64,000 bases of DNA from NCBI GenBank assembly GCA_028583405.1, contig CM053246.1, positions 5,363,620 to 5,427,619 on the forward strand, written 5' to 3'. A program made the translations under genes and the position numbers. Positions 12,776-22,164 of the stretch are shown one piece after another. Position 1 is the stretch's first letter, and every line of letters begins with the position of its first letter. Below the pieces are notes generated by a model. That model worked only from the letters and a program-made list of their open reading frames with translations, was not told where the DNA came from and did not search any database. Origin of the DNA: Pogonophryne albipinna (taxonomy: Eukaryota; Chordata; Actinopteri; Perciformes; Artedidraconidae).

Positions 12776-13387
12776 TAGAGACGTGCCAACATGTTGTGAA
12801 ACACACAATAGCCAGCATGTGTAGTTCTGGGGACGGGGTGGACCCATTCAAATCCAGTTTTGGACAGTCTGCCGTGGTTCCATCCCATTTCAAGTGCTGT
12901 TTGACGCTCGGCGTAACCAGGGGCGGATTGGGGGGAAAAAGTGGCCCGGGGATTAATTGACAGACAGGCCCACTTAATGCGCGGCATGTATCGGCCGGGC
13001 CGGCGACGAAAGTATGTTACTTAACAAAAAACCCTATGCATTTAATGTTATTTTGGACAAATCATATCGTAATCACATTACCTGAGCCCTTGAGTTGCCT
13101 TGAGCAAAATAGTTACAGCATATATTTAGTGATTTTAATGTTAACAGATCATTGATGCAATAACATTTCGACCCAATTTGCCTGACTTGACACATGGAAT
13201 AAAACATGGGCGTAGGAAGCATCCTCAATGTGGGTGAGACAATTTAACAGGGGGTGTGGGCAGGTGGTGGACCTCACCTCCTCTAGGGGGGTCCGGGGGC
13301 AAGCTCCCCCGGGAAGATTTTTTTTTTAAATGTTGAAGTTAAATGCATCAATCTGGTCCATTTTGAGAGCAAAATTAGGGACTAAAT
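12776..13387. other. Repeat debris, probably hAT-type ends
   Basis: The motif 'caggggcggattgg' at 12919 resembles a hAT terminus. The GC-rich palindrome-like 'gggggcaagctcccccg' lies near 13302-13318. The 30-bp piece 'catttcaagtgctgtttgacgctc' (12888-12912) recurs near 52460-52485 inside E3. No reading frame can be supported. Confidence 0.45.
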
Positions 13388-13570
13388 CTATGTCAGTCAG
13401 TAGGGGCTTGGACTGTGAGCCGTAGGGTCGCCGGTTCAAGTCCCCGACCAGTCCTACAATTGGAGTGTGGACTTCTACTTGGAGAGGTCCCAGTTCACCT
13501 CCTGCCCTGCTGTGGTGCCCTTGAGCAAGCCAACTCTGCCACAAGGACAAAGCCCCCCTCTGCCCAACAC
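13388..13570 (+). mobile_element. tRNA-derived SINE-like fragment
   Basis: A pol III B-box-like 'ggttcaagtcc' at 13433-13443 follows a tRNA-like segment. Downstream, 'gtcccagttcacctcctgcc' and 'ggtgcccttgagcaagcc' match a body shared by many fish tRNA-type SINEs. The fragment runs directly into BEL/Pao gag sequence, with no intervening 5' LTR. Its exact right boundary is unclear (13535-13580). Confidence 0.7.
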
Positions 13571-16500
13571 AGCAAAGGATGACCACATGATTCAAATACT
13601 GGAAAATCAAAGCAGCTTGATGAGGATACTTGTGAAACAACAACTTCTCTCGACGCTGCCGCAAGGAAATATTCCACCCTTTGATGGACACATTCTGGAG
13701 TACAAGTCCTTTATTCACTCCTTTGAACATTGTATTGAAAACAAAACAGACAACAACAGAGACAGGTTGCAGTTCCTTATACAGTTCACCAGAGGCCAAG
13801 CTCAATGGCTAGTCAAAAGCTGTGAATACATGTCTCCAGACAGAGGCTATCAGAAAGCAAAACGTTTACTGAAGGAAAACTTTGGGAACGAATACAAACT
13901 CTCTTGTGCTTACCTGGAAAAAGCTCTATCCTGGCCCCTAGTTCAATCTGAAGATTCAAGGTCGCTGCAGGATTACGCCATGTTTCTAAGGAGTTGCTGC
14001 AACGCTATGGAGGAAATGGAGTACTTGGAGGAACTAGACACAGTGTCCAACATGAGAAGCATTGTGCTTAAGCTACCATACAAGCTCAGGGAGAGATGGC
14101 GCAGCAAAGCTTACGAACTGCAAGAGGAGCGCAGTCGTAGAGTAAGGATTTTAGACCTTGTCTATTTCATTGAAAGGCAAGCTCGCATAGCAGCAGACCC
14201 AGTTTTTGGTGACCTTCAAGACCACTCAGCTGTCAAAGGAAAGGTGGCTGTAAAGACTAGATGTCCTGTTAAGTCGCAGATCTCAAAGGCGTATGACTGC
14301 AGTTTTGCCACAGGTGTCACTATTTCCCCAAAAGAAACAGAGCCTGAACCCTCCTGTCCCTTCTGTAGGTGCAAGCACACATTGGAACTGTGCAAACGGT
14401 TCTTTGAAGAAATACATAGGAACAAGCTGAACTTTGTAAAGATCAAGGGCATAGGCTTTGGCTGTCTCTCCATAGGCCACATTAGTAGAGACTGTAAACA
14501 ACGCCTCACCTGTAGAGTTTGCAAGCAAGCCCACCCAAGTGCCCTGCACATCTATGTTAAAGATGGTCCGACTAAACCGACTGAAAGGCCCTCTGGTGTA
14601 GCAGGCAGAACCACAGCAGAGTTATGTGGCCACATAGGGGCCGGAGAACAAAATAATGTGCTGTCCATTGTCCCAGTTCAAGTTAAGGCAGCAAAAGGCA
14701 GTCAAGTCTTTCAAGTCTATGCCCTCCTGGACCCTGGTTCCACCGCTACCTTCTGCTCTGAAGCGCTGATGTCTAAACTCAATCTGAAAGGCAGAAAAAC
14801 ACATATTCTGTTAACCACAATGAATCAGAAAAAACTGGTGCCATCTCATGTCATACCTGGAATTGAAGTTTCAGCACTGGACAGCGACAACTTCTTACCT
14901 CTTCCTGACGTTTTCACCCAGAGAGAAATGCCAGTCACCTCCAGTAGCATTCCCAACCAGAATGACTTAACGCAGTGGGCGTACCTGAATAAAGTCAAAC
15001 TTCCCAGTATCGGTGCTAAAGTGGAATTATTAGTTGGCACGAATGCTCCAAAGCTGTTAGAGCCATGGGAGGTTATTAATAGCCAAGGTGAGGGCCCCTA
15101 CGCAGTAAAAACTCTATTGGGGTGGGTTGTAAATGGGCCACTCAGAAATGGCGGTGAGGGCAGTACGGCGAGAGTGACTGTGAATAGGATATCTGCCACA
15201 AGTTTGGAAGAGCTTCTAATGTCACAGTACAACCAGGACTTCAACGAAGTGTCAGCTGAGGAAAAGCCAGAGATGTCAGTTGAGGACAAAATGTTTTTGA
15301 AAGTAGCCAGTGAGGCTACCCTGCAAAACGGACACTACAGTCTAAAGTTGCCTTTCAGGAAAGCCAATGTCAGCATGCCTAACAACCGCCATATTGCAGA
15401 ACAGCGCCTGCAGGGCTTAAAAAGGAAGATGAAGAGGGACCGGCACTACAAGCAGGAATACGTTGCATTCCTCAACGACATCTTGGAGAACAACTATGCA
15501 GAGGAGGTCCCACAGAAAGATCTGACACAGTCACCTGGACACAAATGGTACATACCACACCATGGGGTGTACCACCCCAAAAAGAAAAAGCTTAGAGTGG
15601 TTTTTGACTGTGCAGCCTCTTACCAAGGCATGTCCCTGAACACAGAGCTACTGCAGGGACCTGATCTAAATAATTCTCTTGTGGGAGTCATTGTGAGATT
15701 TCGCAAAGAGCCAATTGGATATATGGCTGACATAAAATCAATGTTCCATCAGGTCAGAATGGATAAATCTCATGTGGACTACTTGCGGTTCCTGTGGTGG
15801 CCACAAGGTGATACCAGTAAGCCCCCAAAAGAATACCGCATGCTGGTGCACATTTTTGGTGCTGTGTCCTCCCCAAGCTGTGCAATTTTTGCTCTACAAA
15901 AAACGGCTGAAGACAATGAACATGGGTTCCCACCTCAAGTAGCTGAAACTGTCCGAAGCAACTTTTATGTTGACGACTGTGTAAAGTCAGTCGCAAAAGA
16001 AACTGAAGCCATCCAGCTAGTAAAGGACCTCACTGTATTATGCAGAAGAGGCGGGTTTCAGCTGACCCAGTGGGTTAGCAACAGCAGAGCAGTTCTGGCC
16101 TCCATTCCTACAGAGCAAAGGGCAAAGGATGTTAGGACTTTGGATCTCGACAAAGACAGTCTCCCCATTGAAAGAACATTGGGTTTGCAGTGGGGTGTGG
16201 ACTCTGACAATTTCCAGTTTAACATCCATCTCAACCAGAAGCCACATACACGAAGAGGAATACTTTCAGTTGTAAGTTCAATCTTTGATCCACTCGGCTT
16301 TCTGGCTCCTCTGATTCTCCCAGCCAAGCAGTTGCTACAAGAGCTCTGCCAGAGAGGTTTTGGGTGGGACGAACCTTTGTCCCAGACTATATCAGATAAA
16401 TGGATCGAATGGATAGCAAGTCTGGAGAGGATAAAACACTTCCAAGTGCCTCGCTGTCTGAAGCCAAAGAGCTATGGAACACAAAAGTTTGCACAGCTGC

Positions 16501-17069
16501 ATCACTTCTCAGACGCCTGCGAGAATGGCTATGGCTCAGTAAGCTACATTAGGCAGGTTAACATTCAGGATGGTGTTCATGTTGCCTTTGTCCTAGGAAA
16601 ATGCAGAGTCCTTCCGTTAAAGCACATCACAGTACCGCGGCTGGAGTTGGCAGCTGCAACACTGTTGGTGAAGGTGGACAAAATGCTGAGGAAAGAACTA
16701 CACATGGACTTAAACCCCTCAGTCTTCTGGACGGATATCCAAACAGTACTCAAGTACATTGGTAATCACTACACTAGGTTTAAGACCTATGTTGCCAACA
16801 GAGTGTCACTGATTCGTGACAATAGTGAACGGTCTCAATGGAGATATGTAAGCAGCAAGGGAAATCCTGCTGATGATGCCTCGAGAGGAATGAGTGCAGT
16901 CAAATTCATGCAGCAAAAAAGGTGGATACATGCCTCAGAGTTCCTATGGAAGCCAAAGGAAAGTTGGCCTGTGGAAAAATCATTGACCTCCGAGCCATTG
17001 TTGCAAAATGACCCAGAGGTCAGGAAAAACGCTGCTGTATTCACAACAGTGGTAAGCATTGATAAATAA
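13467..17069 (+). CDS. BEL/Pao retrotransposon gag-protease-RT-RNase H open frame
   Basis: A 1200-codon open frame. The first ~35 codons are SINE-derived, so the stated non-ATG start is not the original one. In order it carries a gag-like DUF1759-type segment (about residues 70-250), a Cys/His zinc-knuckle-like region (297-360) and an aspartic protease with 'LLDPGSTATFCSE' (catalytic Asp 422; the usual box is D-S/T-G). The BEL-type RT follows, with 'ADIKSMFHQVRM' (~754) and 'NFYVDDCVK' (YVDD ~834), then RNase H features 'FSDACENGYGS' (~1013) and 'FWTDIQTVLKYI' (~1087). The frame stops at a TAA inside a 43-bp insertion; integrase follows in another frame. A 5' LTR was not found. In an intact element the polyprotein forms particles and copies its RNA to DNA. 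Confidence 0.93.
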   Translation: MDFYLERSQFTSCPAVVPLSKPTLPQGQSPPLPNTAKDDHMIQILENQSSLMRILVKQQLLSTLPQGNIPPFDGHILEYKSFIHSFEHCIENKTDNNRDRLQFLIQFTRGQAQWLVKSCEYMSPDRGYQKAKRLLKENFGNEYKLSCAYLEKALSWPLVQSEDSRSLQDYAMFLRSCCNAMEEMEYLEELDTVSNMRSIVLKLPYKLRERWRSKAYELQEERSRRVRILDLVYFIERQARIAADPVFGDLQDHSAVKGKVAVKTRCPVKSQISKAYDCSFATGVTISPKETEPEPSCPFCRCKHTLELCKRFFEEIHRNKLNFVKIKGIGFGCLSIGHISRDCKQRLTCRVCKQAHPSALHIYVKDGPTKPTERPSGVAGRTTAELCGHIGAGEQNNVLSIVPVQVKAAKGSQVFQVYALLDPGSTATFCSEALMSKLNLKGRKTHILLTTMNQKKLVPSHVIPGIEVSALDSDNFLPLPDVFTQREMPVTSSSIPNQNDLTQWAYLNKVKLPSIGAKVELLVGTNAPKLLEPWEVINSQGEGPYAVKTLLGWVVNGPLRNGGEGSTARVTVNRISATSLEELLMSQYNQDFNEVSAEEKPEMSVEDKMFLKVASEATLQNGHYSLKLPFRKANVSMPNNRHIAEQRLQGLKRKMKRDRHYKQEYVAFLNDILENNYAEEVPQKDLTQSPGHKWYIPHHGVYHPKKKKLRVVFDCAASYQGMSLNTELLQGPDLNNSLVGVIVRFRKEPIGYMADIKSMFHQVRMDKSHVDYLRFLWWPQGDTSKPPKEYRMLVHIFGAVSSPSCAIFALQKTAEDNEHGFPPQVAETVRSNFYVDDCVKSVAKETEAIQLVKDLTVLCRRGGFQLTQWVSNSRAVLASIPTEQRAKDVRTLDLDKDSLPIERTLGLQWGVDSDNFQFNIHLNQKPHTRRGILSVVSSIFDPLGFLAPLILPAKQLLQELCQRGFGWDEPLSQTISDKWIEWIASLERIKHFQVPRCLKPKSYGTQKFAQLHHFSDACENGYGSVSYIRQVNIQDGVHVAFVLGKCRVLPLKHITVPRLELAAATLLVKVDKMLRKELHMDLNPSVFWTDIQTVLKYIGNHYTRFKTYVANRVSLIRDNSERSQWRYVSSKGNPADDASRGMSAVKFMQQKRWIHASEFLWKPKESWPVEKSLTSEPLLQNDPEVRKNAAVFTTVVSIDK

Positions 17070-17094
17070 AGGTTTTGAATTGAATTGAATTGAA
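17052..17094 (+). mobile_element. 43-bp insertion interrupting BEL pol
   Basis: BEL pol reads up to about 17051 in one frame and resumes at 17095 in the frame shifted by one. A 43-nt insertion (42+1) accounts exactly for the shift. The insert contains an AATAAA-like 'aaataaaggttttgaa' and repeats of TGAAT, which resembles the extreme 3' tail of a LINE or SINE. It brings the in-frame TAA that ends the upstream frame. Confidence 0.7.
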
Positions 17095-17151
17095 ACTCCC
17101 ACAGACCGCCTTATTTCATACTTCTCTGATTGGAAGAGGCTACTTAAAGCA

Positions 17152-18612
17152 GTGGCATGGTATCTCAAGGTGAAGAATGCTCTGATGTTGACCGTCAAAA
17201 AGCGTAAAGAGCTTTCCTCAGGTCCCATCACCACCCGCTCGAGCAGCCAAAAGGTGAGCACTGAGCTAAGCGCTTTCAGGTCCACACTTGGTGGACAGCT
17301 CCTCACAGTGGAAGACCTCTCACAGGCAGAGAGGTCAGTCATCACCTATGTTCAAAAGCAGTCCTTCCCAGTGGAAATGGCAGCGTTGGAAACCGCTCCA
17401 TTTAGAGTGCAGAAGAGTAGTAAGATCTGTAGGCTCGATCCTATACTGGATGAAGGCATCATGAGAGTAGGCGGCCGCCTACACAGATCTGCAATGCCTG
17501 ATGAGACCAAGCACCCTTATATTCTGCTCAAAGATGCTCACACTTCAGATCTCCTACTACGACACATCCACGAACGCTCTGGACACAGCGGGAGAAACAA
17601 CATGCTTTCAGAGCTCCGTAAAAAGTACTGGGTCTTAAGGGGAAACTCAGCAGCGAGGAAAATAGTCTCAAAGTGTGTTGTGTGTCGGCATGTGAGAGGC
17701 AAGACAGGCGAGCAGAAAATGGCCGATTTGCCACAAGAAAGAATCCTACCTGACCTCCCTCCTTTCACCAACGTCGGATTGGACTATTTTGGACCGTTTA
17801 AAGTGAAGCGAGGAAGGAGTATGGTTAAACGGTATGGAGCCCTGTTTACCTGCATGAGTAGCAGAGCTGTACATCTGGAGGTGGCTTACTCGTTAGACAC
17901 AGACTCATGTATTCATGCTCGGAGAAGATTTGTTTGCAGGAGAGGTCAGGTTAAGTATATCAGATCGGACAACGGTACAAACCTGGTGGGTGCCCAAACT
18001 GAGCTCAAAAAGGCCATGAGTTCACTAAACGAAGGGAAAATCCAAGGCGCTTTGCACCCTGAAGGAATCCAGTGGAGTTTCAATCCACCGGCGGCCTCAC
18101 ATTATGGTGGAGTCTGGGAAAGACTCATAAGATCTGTCCGTCAGGTGCTGACCTCCACTCTCCATCAGCAAACCCTCGACGATGAAGGCCTACAAACCAT
18201 CTTCTGCGAGGTAGAGTCCATCCTCAATAACCGTCCTCTCTCCACCGTGTCCTCCGATCCACACGAACTGGAACCACTGACCCCCAATCACATCCTCCTG
18301 CTAAAAACGCAACCTATCCTACCTCCGGGAACGTTTCAGAGATCTGACCTCTATGCCAGGCGCCGCTGGAAACAGGTCCAGTACATGGCGGATCTGTTCT
18401 GGCATAGATGGACACAGGAATACCTTCTGCTGCTCCAAGAGAGACAGAAATTGAACACAGTGAGGAAAAACTTTAGCGTTGGAGATGTCGTCCTGGTAGT
18501 TGACCCAACTGCTCCACGGGGGTCGTGGCCATTAGGCAGAGTACTGGAGACCAAGCCTGATGCAAGAGGTCTGACCCGTGAAGCTCCAGACGAAAACCTC
18601 CATTATCGATAG
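17152..18612 (+). CDS. BEL/Pao integrase open frame
   Basis: A 486-codon frame continuing the same pol gene after the 43-bp insertion; the stated start is only the first usable codon, and homology begins at 17095. It carries the HHCC zinc finger 'HIHERSGHSG' (~139-148) with 'CVVC' (175-178). The DDE core follows: 'VGLDYFGPF' (Asp ~209), 'IRSDNGTNLVGAQ' (Asp ~273) and 'GGVWERLIRSV' (Glu ~323). The C-terminal DUF5641-type segment contains 'RRRWKQVQYMADLFWHRW' and 'NFSVGDVVLVVD'. The frame leaves the family near 18598; the expected last ~20 codons lie in the next frame, ending with TAG at 18656-18658, so a second small frameshift is present. All three catalytic acidic residues are retained. Confidence 0.93.
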   Translation: MAWYLKVKNALMLTVKKRKELSSGPITTRSSSQKVSTELSAFRSTLGGQLLTVEDLSQAERSVITYVQKQSFPVEMAALETAPFRVQKSSKICRLDPILDEGIMRVGGRLHRSAMPDETKHPYILLKDAHTSDLLLRHIHERSGHSGRNNMLSELRKKYWVLRGNSAARKIVSKCVVCRHVRGKTGEQKMADLPQERILPDLPPFTNVGLDYFGPFKVKRGRSMVKRYGALFTCMSSRAVHLEVAYSLDTDSCIHARRRFVCRRGQVKYIRSDNGTNLVGAQTELKKAMSSLNEGKIQGALHPEGIQWSFNPPAASHYGGVWERLIRSVRQVLTSTLHQQTLDDEGLQTIFCEVESILNNRPLSTVSSDPHELEPLTPNHILLLKTQPILPPGTFQRSDLYARRRWKQVQYMADLFWHRWTQEYLLLLQERQKLNTVRKNFSVGDVVLVVDPTAPRGSWPLGRVLETKPDARGLTREAPDENLHYR

Positions 18613-18790
18613 GCCCATAGCGAAGCTGTGCCGCCTCCTGGAGACGGAAGAACAATAGGTCTTCCTTAAACATCAATAAGGGATGTAATGTATATACTTT
18701 ATTTTTCTAAAGTCATTATTTGTTGGTCGTTTTACGGCTCCCTTTTGGCTAATTTGAGTAATTGATTCTGAGAGAACAATTAGGGGCCGG

Positions 18791-19122
18791 TGTGTAGGAG
18801 CCGCATTTAAGTTTATTTTGTTTTGATTTATTTGGAACCTTTATTAATGCATTTTTCTGTTTCAGTGAAAGGTGTGCTTTGCTCAGGTGAAGGGGGCGGG
18901 ACTAAGGCTTTAAGTTGGAGGTGCGGTGTGTGACGGGAGAGCAGCAGGCAGCAGCAATACCGTCATTAACACGCCGAAGCAACCTTATACTTAGTCAAGT
19001 ACAGATTATTAGGATCTGCTGTTTAAGTTTATGTTAAATATTGTTTTCGAATTTTGTTTATGTTTTGCTGGAAATAAACGTTGAAAAGCAACCGAAACGT
19101 CCAGTGGATTGTGTGTCTGACA
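18791..19122 (+). repeat. Probable BEL/Pao 3' LTR
   Basis: After the pol stop (18656-18658) a purine tract 'aattaggggccgg' precedes TGTGTAGGAGCC at 18791, a plausible LTR start. A polyadenylation signal AATAAA lies at 19073-19078. A CA-type terminus is possible at 19121-19122. The right boundary is inferred because no second LTR is available for comparison. Confidence 0.65.
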
Positions 19123-19213
19123 CTGCTTCCCAGGCCCAAGCTCTACATGTGGCCAAGAACAATAACTTTTGAGGTGAAGGTTACAAGACAAACTTTTTGG
19201 GATTTTGGCCACT

Positions 19214-20827
19214 ACACTTTTGTTTTTGCTCCCATTTTTCATGAGATGAACTCAAAGATCTAAAACATTTTCTATATACACAAAATAACCATTTCTCTCA
19301 AATATTGTTCACAAATCTGAAAAAAATCTGTGATAGTGAGCACTTCTCCTTTGCCGAGATAATCCATCCCATCTCACAAGTGTGGCATATCAAGATGCTG
19401 ATTGGACAGCATGATTATTGCACAGGTGTGCCTTAGGCTGGCCACAATAAAAGGCCACTCTGAAACGTGCAGTTTTGCTTTATTGGGGGGGTCTGGGGGG
19501 GTCCGAAAACCAGTCAGTATCTGGTGTGACCACCATTTGCCTCACGCAGTGCAACACATCTCCTTGGCATAGAGTTGATCAGGTTGTTGATTGTGGCCTG
19601 TGGAATGTTGGTCCACTCCTCTTCAATGGCTGTGTGAAGTTGCTGGATATTGGCAGGAACTGGAACACGCTGTCGTATACGCCGATCCAGAGCATCCCAA
19701 ACATGCTCAATGGGTGACATGTCCGGTGAGTATGCTGGCCATGCAAGAACTGGGATGTTTTCAGCCTCCAGGAATTGTGTACAGATCCTTGCAACATGGG
19801 GCCGTGCATTATCATGCTGCGACATGAGGTGATGGTCGTGGATGAATGGCACAACAATGGGCCTCAGGATCTCGTCACGGTATCTCTGTGCATTCACAAT
19901 GCCATCAATAAAATGCACCTGTGTTCGTCGTCCATAACATACGCCTGCCCATACCATAACCCCACCACCACCATGGGCCACTCGATTCACAACATTGACA
20001 TCAGAAAACCGCTCACCCACACGACGCCACACACGCTGTCTGCCATCTGCCCTGAACAGTGAAAACCGGGATTCATCCGTGAAGAGAACACCTCTCCAAC
20101 GTGCCAGACGCCATCGAATGTGAGCATTTGCCCACTCAAGTCGGTTACGACGACGAACCGGAGTCAGGTCGAGACCCCGATGAGGACGACGAGCATGCAG
20201 ATGAGCTTCCCTGAGACGGTTTCTGACAGTTTGTGCAGAAATTCTTTGGTTATGCAAACCGATTGTTGCAGCAGCTGTCCGAGTGGCTGGTCTCAGACGA
20301 TCTTGGAGGTGAACATGCTGGATGTGGAGTTCCTGGGCTGGTGTGGTTACACGTGGTCTGCGGTTGTGAGGCCGGTTGGATGTACTGCCAAATTCTCTGA
20401 AACGCCTTTGGAGACGGCTTATGGTCGAGAAATGAACATTCAATTCACGGGCAACAGCTCTGGTGGACATTCCTGCTGTCAGCATGCCAATTGCACGCTC
20501 CCTCAAAACTTGCGAGATCTGTGGCATTGTGCTGTGTGATAAAACTGAACATTTTAGAGTGGCCTTTTATTGTGGCCAGCCTAAGGCACACCTGTGCAAT
20601 AATCATGCTGTCTAATCAGCATCTTGATATGCGACACCTGTGAGGTGGGATGGATTATCTCGGCAAAGGAGAAGTGCTCACTATCACAGATTTTTTCAGA
20701 TTTGTGAACAATATTTGAGAGAAATGGTTATTTTGTGTATATAGAAAATGTTTTAGATCTTTGAGTTCATCTCATGAAAAATGGGAGCAAAAACAAAAGT
20801 GTTGCATTTATATTTTTGTTCAGTGTA
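19214..20827 (-). mobile_element. Tc1/mariner transposon, left end truncated
   Basis: Long inverted repeats of about 260-290 bp flank a transposase gene. The right arm is complete and finishes 'tttgttcagtgta', with its TA at 20826-20827. The left arm begins at 19214 with 'acacttttgtttttgctcc' and lacks the outermost ~25 bp present in the right arm. Both arms carry 'gagaaatggttattttgtg' (in complement on the left). Without the left terminus the element should not be excised by its own transposase, even though the gene is open. It lies within the right arm of E2. Confidence 0.93.
19514..20527 (-). CDS. Tc1/mariner transposase, apparently intact
   Basis: A 337-codon frame starting at ATG (MPQISQVLRERAIGML) with no interruption. 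The N-terminal half has the bipartite helix-turn-helix DNA-binding region ('GMSTRAVARELNVHFSTISR', residues 19-38, then a second HTH). An AT-hook/NLS-like basic stretch follows near residues 55-60. The catalytic domain has Asp151 (FTDESRFSLF), Asp239 (QHDNARPHVA) and Glu274 (DMSPIEHVWD). The spacing from Asp239 to Glu274 is 34 residues, the DD34E signature of Tc1, and the Gly-rich box 'HGGGGVMVWAG' (185-195) is present. Family members bind the inverted repeats and cut and paste the element into TA. Length is normal for the family. Translation looks possible, but the left end of the element is missing. Confidence 0.95.
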   Translation of the reverse strand: MPQISQVLRERAIGMLTAGMSTRAVARELNVHFSTISRLQRRFREFGSTSNRPHNRRPRVTTPAQELHIQHVHLQDRLRPATRTAAATIGLHNQRISAQTVRNRLREAHLHARRPHRGLDLTPVRRRNRLEWANAHIRWRLARWRGVLFTDESRFSLFRADGRQRVWRRVGERFSDVNVVNRVAHGGGGVMVWAGVCYGRRTQVHFIDGIVNAQRYRDEILRPIVVPFIHDHHLMSQHDNARPHVARICTQFLEAENIPVLAWPAYSPDMSPIEHVWDALDRRIRQRVPVPANIQQLHTAIEEEWTNIPQATINNLINSMPRRCVALREANGGHTRY

Positions 20828-20866
20828 GTTATTACACGTTTTGTTGTGAGACTGGGTTGCACCATC

Positions 20867-21299
20867 AGTGTCTGATTTATTAAAACAACAACCTTGTAAC
20901 TGAGAAACACTTAAATGCTACATTTCAAATGTTTACAATCCATCACTAAATTCATGGCAAACCAATTTCAACATCATGCAATAACACTAAGACGACATTA
21001 GTTGCATTGAACTGATCTTTTTAATAAGTTGTACTTACAATTTAGTGAGAGACTTGGGCTTGAGCTTCACTGAGGATCTTTGTCATTCTGACAGGGAGGC
21101 AAACTGCATTTATTACACTTCACATTTTGAAATAGGTGTAACTCTGTTAATATAAAACCCACACTGCTCAAACTTCCTTACTTTTCCTAAAATTGGTATA
21201 TTTATTTACTTATTTATTTTGGTGCGTGGGGAATGAAGAGAGAAAAATATATGAGCATTTTATGAGAATTTGATTTTGACCCCTCATATAAACATATGC
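20867..21299. other. AT-rich sequence after E2
   Basis: Continuation of the target sequence beyond E2's right duplication. No gene or clear repeat end is seen. Confidence 0.45.
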
Positions 21300-21909
21300 A
21301 TAATGCATGCGCTACACTTTGCGGCCACACGCCGTTGCCAAGCAACGCTTATTGTTTAGGTCCTTTGAAAAGCAGGCAGTAATATAATTAGCTAGAACTA
21401 GCTAGATCTGATAGATTTGGACATAAACGCGAGTGAAGACCGGACGCGAGAGAGAGATCAGAGATCAGATCAGCTGCTGCTGACGGAGAACACGCAGCTC
21501 TTCCGGACCACAGCTGCCCCGATGTGATGGACCGTTGAGCGGAGCAAAAAACACTAAGAGTTTGAACTAACACACTTAGCTAGCTTATCTACTCTGGAAC
21601 TAGCTATACTAGTTATAAATATGTGTATTCTTTACTGTCGGGTCACTTATTACAGGTTCAGCGAGCTGCACGAGACTGACCGGCTGTCAGGAGAGGGAGA
21701 GGAAAAGAGAACACCCCGTTTATTTTTCCCATTTTATTATCCAGAATTACTGTAAACTTTTGAATAAAGTAGTTCATCTACTATTTGTAGTTTGTTTAAA
21801 TGCATTAATTATGTTTTTTTTTCATGAACATAAAATAAATCTCACGTACCCCCTGCAGTACTCCAACGTACCCCAGGGGTCCGCGTACCCCCATTTGAGA
21901 ACCACTGAT
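21300..21909 (-). mobile_element. hAT fragments
   Basis: Part 21300-21545 is a second copy of the 5' portion of the hAT at 9491-10559 (same orientation). The end at 21909, read in complement, is 'cagtggttctcaaatggg', the hAT-Charlie type terminus, with 'ggggtacg' repeats behind it. The following 8 bp are atctagag; a matching left duplicate was not found, so at least one end is lost or two elements are fused. Confidence 0.65.
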
Positions 21910-22164
21910 CTAGAGAATTCTAACAACACTTATCTTGGCTGCCACTGAGAGACTTCTGGGTAATTTCACTCCGTTAGGAAGGTTCCTAAGCTAAATGGAC
22001 TATTCGACTGCTGCAACCCATGTGTGTCAGCGACACGGACTGATTCAGGTGCATTTATTGTCGTCGGATTTTTCTACACAGTCTGTGATCCGCGAGCGGC
22101 GAGCTACTGAAAAGCTGCCCGCGAGCTACCGGTAGCTCGCGATCGACGTGTTGGAGACCCCTGC
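21910..22164 (-). mobile_element. Second hAT terminus and repeat-A scrap
   Basis: Sequence ending at 22162 reads 'caggggtctccaacacg' in complement, a hAT-type terminus followed by the palindromic 'gagctaccggtagctc'. Near 21978-22005 a scrap of repeat A ('ggttcctaagctaa', 'tggactattcga') is present. Confidence 0.6.

Larger units (their letters stand above)
11101..20859. mobile_element. E-type element E2 (9.76 kb nest), 7-bp target duplication caccatc
   Basis: The ends are 'caacccagtctca' at 11101 and its complement finishing at 20859. The outer 35 bp of each arm (11101-11135 and 20825-20859) agree at about 33 positions. The perfect 7-bp duplication caccatc lies at 11094-11100 and 20860-20866. 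The Tc1 element sits directly inside the right arm, so the true arm length cannot be read. From the left end the interior shares a colinear block with E3: 'gtgcttgcttttctctttg' near 11545 and 'gtggttaaagcatgttatt' near 11872. Most of the length is later insertions: block F, SINE, BEL/Pao and Tc1. It carries no recognisable transposase of its own. Confidence 0.85.

Noticed and set aside
13420..13450. Possible tRNA gene from the B-box-like motif
   Set aside because: No cloverleaf could be drawn around it and the downstream sequence is a SINE body.
13326..13805. 159-codon minus-strand frame over the SINE and BEL start
   Set aside because: It overlaps well-supported plus-strand gag sequence and has no recognisable domain.
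19475..20539. Plus-strand frames opposite the Tc1 transposase
   Set aside because: Shadows of the intact minus-strand transposase; they end at random and have no motif.
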